The notes below the pieces were generated by a model that was not told the origin of the DNA, made no database searches, and was given only the letters and a program-made list of their open reading frames with translations. A DNA stretch of 54,039 nucleotides from an uncultured Clostridia bacterium (GTDB taxonomy: Bacteria; Bacillota; Clostridia; Christensenellales; UBA1242), in contig CALVMU010000008.1 of NCBI GenBank assembly GCA_944348085.1, positions 1-54,039 of the forward strand. Reading direction: 5' to 3'. Of the stretch, positions 49,785 to 54,039 are shown in pieces (within the stretch, counting starts at the first letter, position 1; every line of letters starts with the position of its first letter). The position numbers and the translations under genes are program-made.

Positions 49785-52268
49785 ATGGACAAAATTTTAA
49801 TTATCGACGGAAACAGCATTGCAAACAGAGCCTTCTACGCATTGCCTTTTTTGTCGAACCGTGACGGAAAGCCTTCTGGCGCAGTTTTTGGTTTTGCAAA
49901 CATTTTGATAAAAATCATAACAGAGCTAAAACCAAATAAGGTGGCTGTGGCTTTTGACCATGCAAGGCAAACCTTTAGAAACCAGATTTATACCGAATAT
50001 AAAGCGCAAAGAAAAGAAACACCACAAGAGTTGTTGTCTCAATTTCCTGCAATAAAACACATGCTTAAAGCGATGAAAATTGCTGTTTTTGAGGTGGACG
50101 GCATTGAAGCTGACGACATTATTGGAACGCTTGCCAAAAAACTTGATGGGCAGAAGATTTTGCTTTCTGGAGACCGCGACCTTCTTCAACTTATTGATGA
50201 AAACACAAATGTTTGGTTGACAAAAAAAGGTGTGTCACAAGTGGAAAAGGTTGACAGGGCAAAACTTAAAGAACTTTTTTCGCTTACGCCAAGTCAAGTG
50301 ATTGAACTTAAAGGTCTTATGGGCGACAGCTCGGACAACATTCCTGGAGTTGCTGGTGTTGGCGAAAAAACAGCACTTTCTCTGCTTGAACAATTTGGCT
50401 CAATTGATGGAGTTTATCAAAATCTTGACAACATAAAGGGCAAGCTTAAAGAAAAACTGGAAAACGACAAAGAAAAGGCATATATGTCAAAAACTCTTGC
50501 AACAATCAAATGTGATTGTGATTTTGACATCAACCAAAAACAACTTGAATTTTCGTTGCCTTTTTCAAATGAATGCTACAAATTTTTCAAAGATTATGAT
50601 TTCACCTCACTGCTTAAAGGTGAGCTTTTTGGAGAACAGCCAGAGGAAGAGAAAAAAATTGAAAGAAAAGTTTTGTCAAGAGAGGTGCTGTCCAAGCTTT
50701 CAACGCTCAGTGAAGGGCATTTGATCTACAATCTGCAGAAAATGGAATTTATCTATGACGGCACGCTATATTTTCTTGAGCAAAATTTTCAAATGTTTGA
50801 CAGCGGGCTTTCATTTGATGACATAGTTTCTGCCTTAAAGGAAGTTTTTGAAAATAAAAATGTGCTTAAGGTGACGACATCTGCAAAGGAAGATATGCAT
50901 ATTCTTGACAAACACAATATCAAACTTGAAAACTATGTCGATGTGATGATTGCAAACTATGTTGTCAATGTTGGCGGAAACATGCCAAAGACCATTCCAA
51001 CTGAAGAGAGTTTGTCGCTTCTTAACACATATCTCAGCAAAATGGATGAGGGATTGAAATATATTTTTTATAATATCGAACTTCCGCTTTGCCAAATTTT
51101 GTTTGAAATGGAAAAAGAAGGCTTTAAAATCAATGAAAACAAACTTGAAGAGCTTGATGAATATTTTACTGGAAAACTAGAAAAGCTAAGAGAGGAAATC
51201 TATAGCGAGGCAGGCGAGGAATTTAACATCAATTCGCCACAACAAACAGCCACAATCCTCTTTGACAAGCTTGGAATAAAAGCCTACAACAACAAAAAGC
51301 GTTCAACTTCAAAAATTGTTTTGGAAGAGCTGTCTTTCATTCCAATTGTTGCACATATTTTGGAATATAGAAAACTTGCAAAAATCAAAAATACATATAT
51401 TGAGGTTTACAAAGAAATTTGCAAAAATAGTGGAAACATCATTCACACAACTTTCAATCAGACGCTGACAAACACAGGCAGACTTTCAAGCAGCGAGCCA
51501 AATCTTCAAAACATTCCAACTCGAGACACTGAAGGCAAAGAACTGCGCAAACTGTTTGTGTCTAAGTTTGAAAACGGAAAGGTGATTTCTGCCGACTACA
51601 ATCAAATTGAGCTTCGCCTTCTTGCCGACATGTCAGGCGAGGAAAAGCTTATTGAGGCATACAACAACGGACTTGACATTCACACAATCACAGCCTCTCA
51701 AATTTTTCATGTTCCACTTGAGCAGGTCACTTCTTCACAGAGGCGAGATGCAAAAGCGGTCAATTTCGGAATAATCTATGGCATAAGCGACTACGGCTTG
51801 TCACAAAACATCAAGTCAACAAGAGCCAGCGCAAAAGAATATATCGACAGCTATTTTGAGCGTTATCCAAAAGTCAAACAATTTATGGAAAACAATGTCT
51901 CTTTTGCAAAAGAGCATGGCTATGCTTTGACCAAGTTTGGAAGACGAAGACTTATTACTGACATAAATTCTTCAAAATATCTAGTGCGCAATTTTGCTGA
52001 AAGAGTTGCCATGAACATGCCTCTTCAAGGCACAGCATCAGACATTATCAAACTTGCCATGATAAAGGTTTCTCGCAGCCTTCAACAACAAAACTTAAAG
52101 AGTCGGCTTATTTTGCAAATTCATGACGAGCTGATCATTGACTGCTATCCTGGAGAAGAGGAGATGGTTGAAAACATTTTGAAAACTGAAATGGAAAATA
52201 TAACTACATTGCAAGTTCCTCTTATTGTTTCGGTCGGAGAGGGAGAAAACTTGTATGAGTGCAAATAA
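49785..52268 (+). CDS. polA: DNA polymerase I
   Basis: PolA fills gaps and removes primers. The 827-residue protein has an N-terminal 5'-3' nuclease domain (GNSIANRAFYALP, VDGIEADDIIG, KGLMGDSSDNIPGVAGVGEKTA). The central 3'-5' exonuclease-like region (about 290-400) lacks DxE metal motifs, so proofreading is probably absent, as in other Firmicutes enzymes. The polymerase domain has motif A DYNQIELRLLA (near 603), motif B RRDAKAVNFGIIYG (near 652) and motif C IHDELIID (near 779). AAAAGGGG precedes the ATG. Confidence 0.97.
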   Translation: MDKILIIDGNSIANRAFYALPFLSNRDGKPSGAVFGFANILIKIITELKPNKVAVAFDHARQTFRNQIYTEYKAQRKETPQELLSQFPAIKHMLKAMKIAVFEVDGIEADDIIGTLAKKLDGQKILLSGDRDLLQLIDENTNVWLTKKGVSQVEKVDRAKLKELFSLTPSQVIELKGLMGDSSDNIPGVAGVGEKTALSLLEQFGSIDGVYQNLDNIKGKLKEKLENDKEKAYMSKTLATIKCDCDFDINQKQLEFSLPFSNECYKFFKDYDFTSLLKGELFGEQPEEEKKIERKVLSREVLSKLSTLSEGHLIYNLQKMEFIYDGTLYFLEQNFQMFDSGLSFDDIVSALKEVFENKNVLKVTTSAKEDMHILDKHNIKLENYVDVMIANYVVNVGGNMPKTIPTEESLSLLNTYLSKMDEGLKYIFYNIELPLCQILFEMEKEGFKINENKLEELDEYFTGKLEKLREEIYSEAGEEFNINSPQQTATILFDKLGIKAYNNKKRSTSKIVLEELSFIPIVAHILEYRKLAKIKNTYIEVYKEICKNSGNIIHTTFNQTLTNTGRLSSSEPNLQNIPTRDTEGKELRKLFVSKFENGKVISADYNQIELRLLADMSGEEKLIEAYNNGLDIHTITASQIFHVPLEQVTSSQRRDAKAVNFGIIYGISDYGLSQNIKSTRASAKEYIDSYFERYPKVKQFMENNVSFAKEHGYALTKFGRRRLITDINSSKYLVRNFAERVAMNMPLQGTASDIIKLAMIKVSRSLQQQNLKSRLILQIHDELIIDCYPGEEEMVENILKTEMENITTLQVPLIVSVGEGENLYECK

Positions 52269-52935
52269 AACTAAGCTTGTAATTTTTGATTTTGACGGCA
52301 CCTTGACTAAACCGCATAAACTAGACAACTCATGGACTAGAATTTGGAATAAAATAGGACTTACAAGTGAGGAAGAAAGACTTTACCACGACCACTTTAA
52401 AAAAGGGGAAATAAGTTATCAAGAGTGGGTAGGAGAGGTCATAAAAATTTTTCGAGCCAATGGCGTAAACAGGTCAATGATTTATTCACTTGCCAAAGAA
52501 ACCAAACTTTTAGATAATTGCAAAAAAGTTTTTAAAACTTTGTATCAACATGGTATAAAAATTTGCATCTTATCGGGTGGCGTGAAAAATATTATCGATG
52601 AAAAATTAAAAAGCATGAACAAATTTATAACAAAAATTGAAGCGTTGTCATTAACTTTTGATGAAAATGGTTTGATCAATGGTGCGGTCTTAGCAGAAAC
52701 CAACACTACCAATAAAAGTGACTTTATTTTAAAACAAATGGAAAAATATAACTTAAAAAAAGAAGAAGTGATTTTTGTAGGCAATTCTTCCAATGATGAA
52801 GATGCTTCTAAAAGTGGAGTCTCCACTATTTGCATTAATCCTTTAAACACAGATTTTCAAAACAAAGCCATTTGGACACAGGCAATTGAGAAGACAGACG
52901 ACCTGTCAAGCCTTTTAAGTTATATAAATTTTTAA
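52255..52935 (+). CDS. HAD-superfamily phosphatase (subfamily IB, SerB-like)
   Basis: The 226-residue protein starts at ATG 52255, overlaps polA by 14 nt and has GGAGAGGGAG upstream; the 10-residue longer frame is unneeded. HAD motif I is FDFDGTLT (11-18, nucleophile D12, acid D14), motif II LSGG, and motif IV FVGNSSNDEDA. Helical cap residues between motifs I and II fit class IB enzymes such as phosphoserine phosphatase. The substrate is not determinable. Base use is more AT-rich than in polA and ruvX, which suggests later insertion. Confidence 0.85.
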   Translation: MSANKTKLVIFDFDGTLTKPHKLDNSWTRIWNKIGLTSEEERLYHDHFKKGEISYQEWVGEVIKIFRANGVNRSMIYSLAKETKLLDNCKKVFKTLYQHGIKICILSGGVKNIIDEKLKSMNKFITKIEALSLTFDENGLINGAVLAETNTTNKSDFILKQMEKYNLKKEEVIFVGNSSNDEDASKSGVSTICINPLNTDFQNKAIWTQAIEKTDDLSSLLSYINF

Positions 52936-52962
52936 TTATTTGTGAAAAACTAGCGTTTTTGT

Positions 52963-52991
52963 TTGACTAATATTTTAAAAAAGGGTATATT
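52963..52991 (+). promoter_or_regulatory. ruvX promoter
   Basis: TTGACT (52963-52968), a 17-nt spacer and TATATT (52986-52991). Confidence 0.7.
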
Positions 52992-53006
52992 ATAGGTGGA
53001 GTTATG

Positions 53007-53432
53007 ATGCAACGGACAAGAAAAATGGGCATTGATTATGGCGACAGACGCATTGGCGTGGCAATGACTGATGCCTTATGCATTATCTCTAGCCCTTATG
53101 AAGTTTTTGAAAACCATTCACAAGAGCAGTCACTTGAGCATTTAAACAAACTTATAAAAGAGTTTAATGTTGACGAAGTGGCAATGGGACTTCCTCTTAA
53201 CATGGACGGAAGCGAAGGTGAACGGGCAAAAATTCATAGAGAGTTTGGAGAAAAGCTTGCTTCTCTGTCTGGAGTTAAAGTCGAATATGTCGACGAGCGC
53301 TTAACCTCGGCTGAAGCGGAAGAAATTTTGATTCAAAGCAAGGTGCGAAGGGAAAAGCGAAAGGAACTTATCGACAAAATCTCGGCACAAATCATTTTGC
53401 AAACATATCTCAATCAAATAAAAAGGGGTTAA
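53007..53432 (+). CDS. ruvX: Putative pre-16S rRNA nuclease YqgF (RuvX family)
   Basis: This RNase H-fold protein trims the 5' end of 16S rRNA and was earlier proposed as a Holliday junction resolvase. The 141-residue protein has GIDYGDRRIGVA with the first catalytic Asp, the GLPLNMDGSEGERA loop, VDERLTSAEAEEIL, and a final Asp in ELIDKISAQIIL. GGTGGAG (52995-53001) is 5 nt from ATG 53007 and only 2 nt from ATG 53004, so 53007 is the better start. Confidence 0.93.
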   Translation: MQRTRKMGIDYGDRRIGVAMTDALCIISSPYEVFENHSQEQSLEHLNKLIKEFNVDEVAMGLPLNMDGSEGERAKIHREFGEKLASLSGVKVEYVDERLTSAEAEEILIQSKVRREKRKELIDKISAQIILQTYLNQIKRG

Positions 53433-53437
53433 ATTTT

Positions 53438-53923
53438 ATGGATAACAAAGAACAAAAACAAGAGGCTGCTCAAGTTGATCTTCTTGACGTGCTTCTCGAT
53501 AAAGATAACAAAGATCCTATCACTTTGATGGATGAAAAAGGCAAACAACTTTCTTTTGAACAAATTGCAATGATTGTTCACGAAGTTAAAAAAGAGAAAA
53601 AACTTTTTGCTATCTTAAAGCCAGTTGACAAAATTGAAGGCATTGGCGAAAACGAAGCAATCGTTTTTCTTGTAGACCAAGACAAAAATGGCAACACAAT
53701 CTTGAAAATTGAAGAAGACGAAGACGTTGCTATTGATGTGTTTGATGACTACTATGACCTTCTTGAAGAAGAAATGGCAAAACAAAAAGAAAAGAAGACT
53801 GCAAAAAAGGCCGCTGCTCCTAAAGCTGCTGCAACAAAAACAGCAAAAACAACCAAAGCTGCTGGAAAAACTGCAGGAAAAGCTGAAGCAAAACCAGCTG
53901 CTAAAAAGACAACTAAAAAATAA
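53438..53923 (+). CDS. DUF1292 protein with histone-H1-like basic tail
   Basis: The first about 110 residues are a DUF1292 domain, small and acidic, with PITLMDEKGKQLSFEQIA and FLVDQDKNGNTILKIEEDE. This gene regularly follows ruvX in Firmicutes (yrzB neighbourhood). Its role is unknown. The remaining about 50 residues are almost only Ala, Lys, Thr and Pro, as in histone H1 and Hc1-like proteins. Such a tail is not part of the usual YrzB (about 90 residues) and should bind nucleic acid. The start is 5 nt after the ruvX stop, with AAAAGGGG overlapping that stop. Confidence 0.87.
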   Translation: MDNKEQKQEAAQVDLLDVLLDKDNKDPITLMDEKGKQLSFEQIAMIVHEVKKEKKLFAILKPVDKIEGIGENEAIVFLVDQDKNGNTILKIEEDEDVAIDVFDDYYDLLEEEMAKQKEKKTAKKAAAPKAAATKTAKTTKAAGKTAGKAEAKPAAKKTTKK

Positions 53924-53976
53924 GTCTTTATAAGTTTTAAACATTAAAAATAAAGAGGCAAAAATAACCCGTAGGG

Positions 53977-54005
53977 TTAAAACGGACTAATAATTAAAAA
54001 GAGAG
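53977..54005 (+). repeat. Window-end repeat, right copy
   Basis: This is the partner of the copy at 10-38 (25 of 29 identical, opposite orientation). Just upstream AACCC and GGGTT form a small hairpin (53967-53978). Just downstream ATGCAA and TTGCAT can pair. The sequence runs out of the window, so the feature it introduces is not visible. Confidence 0.5.
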
Positions 54006-54039
54006 TGATGCAAGAGCTTGTTTCCTAAATTGCATAGGG

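Noticed and set aside
53967..54039. Right end as the beginning of a T-box or other riboswitch
   Set aside because: There is a small hairpin and an AAGAGAG stretch, but the window ends before any specifier or antiterminator could be seen.
1..54039. Mollicute-type genetic code
   Set aside because: rimO, plsX, the SpoIIM-like gene and the cyclase-like gene end in TGA, and Trp is encoded by TGG.
1..54039. CRISPR arrays, tRNA genes, insertion sequences or prophage genes
   Set aside because: No regularly spaced repeats, no cloverleaf tRNA sequences, and no transposase, integrase or phage structural genes were recognised.

Overview
The window is a low-GC Firmicutes (Bacillota) chromosome segment, most like a Clostridia-type anaerobe with a compact genome. 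The evidence is Firmicutes gene order (pgsA-cinA-recA, mutS-mutL-miaA-ynbB, scpA-scpB, rpmF-plsX-rnc-smc-ftsY, polA, ruvX-DUF1292), a Pta-AckA acetate pathway, strong AGGAGG-type ribosome binding sites, near-consensus TTGACA/TATAAT promoters, and several sporulation-type genes (SigK-like sigma factor, SpoIVFB-like protease, SpoIIM-like and YlbJ-like membrane proteins, SpoIIIE/FtsK, a YlxY/PdaB-like deacetylase). TGA is used as a stop codon, so this is not a recoded mollicute. I cannot name the species.

Layout. 0.1-2.7 kb: nucleoside phosphorylase (-), an unknown DUF4116-like protein and a membrane polysaccharide deacetylase. 2.8-9.8 kb: a tight operon ftsK/spoIIIE-rimO-pgsA-divergent cinA, followed by recA. 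9.8-12.1 kb: a large nested palindrome and a convergent class A penicillin-binding protein. 12.2-20.0 kb: miaB-mutS-mutL-miaA-ynbB, mostly overlapping genes for tRNA modification and mismatch repair. 20.1-27.8 kb: SpoIIM-like, DacA/DacF-type carboxypeptidase, secreted protein, scpA-scpB, SpoIVFB-like protease, a degenerate membrane cyclase homologue and a TM2 protein. 27.8-39.4 kb: mnmA, DUF378, YlbJ-like, pta-ackA, rpmF, plsX-rnc, smc, ftsY.

39.5-42.4 kb looks different. It is a four-gene, AT-richer minus-strand cassette (Nudix hydrolase, SDR dehydrogenase, DUF402 phosphatase, histidine-phosphatase homologue), followed by about 570 bp of non-coding DNA holding several strong hairpins. It interrupts an otherwise plus-strand housekeeping region and is the best candidate for an acquired accessory module. 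42.4-54.0 kb: SigK-like sigma factor, a diadenylate-cyclase-fold protein lacking the usual RHR motif, an unknown gene divergent from RNase P RNA (rnpB), an unknown 408-residue protein, rarA, an E2-like acyltransferase with a lysine-rich tail, polA, a HAD phosphatase, ruvX and a DUF1292 protein with a histone-like tail.

Cross-cutting observations. Three genes (TM2 protein, the gene at 44646-45122, rarA) have a promoter -10 box exactly 6 nt before the start codon and no ribosome binding site, which points to leaderless mRNAs; a fourth case is weaker. Both ends of the window carry the same 29-nt motif in inverted orientation (25/29 identical), as expected if the segment is bounded by a dispersed repeat. 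Several enzymes keep their fold but lose known catalytic residues or domains (deacetylase, CinA, cyclase, DAC-like protein, E2-like protein, histidine phosphatase, TRAM-less MiaB).
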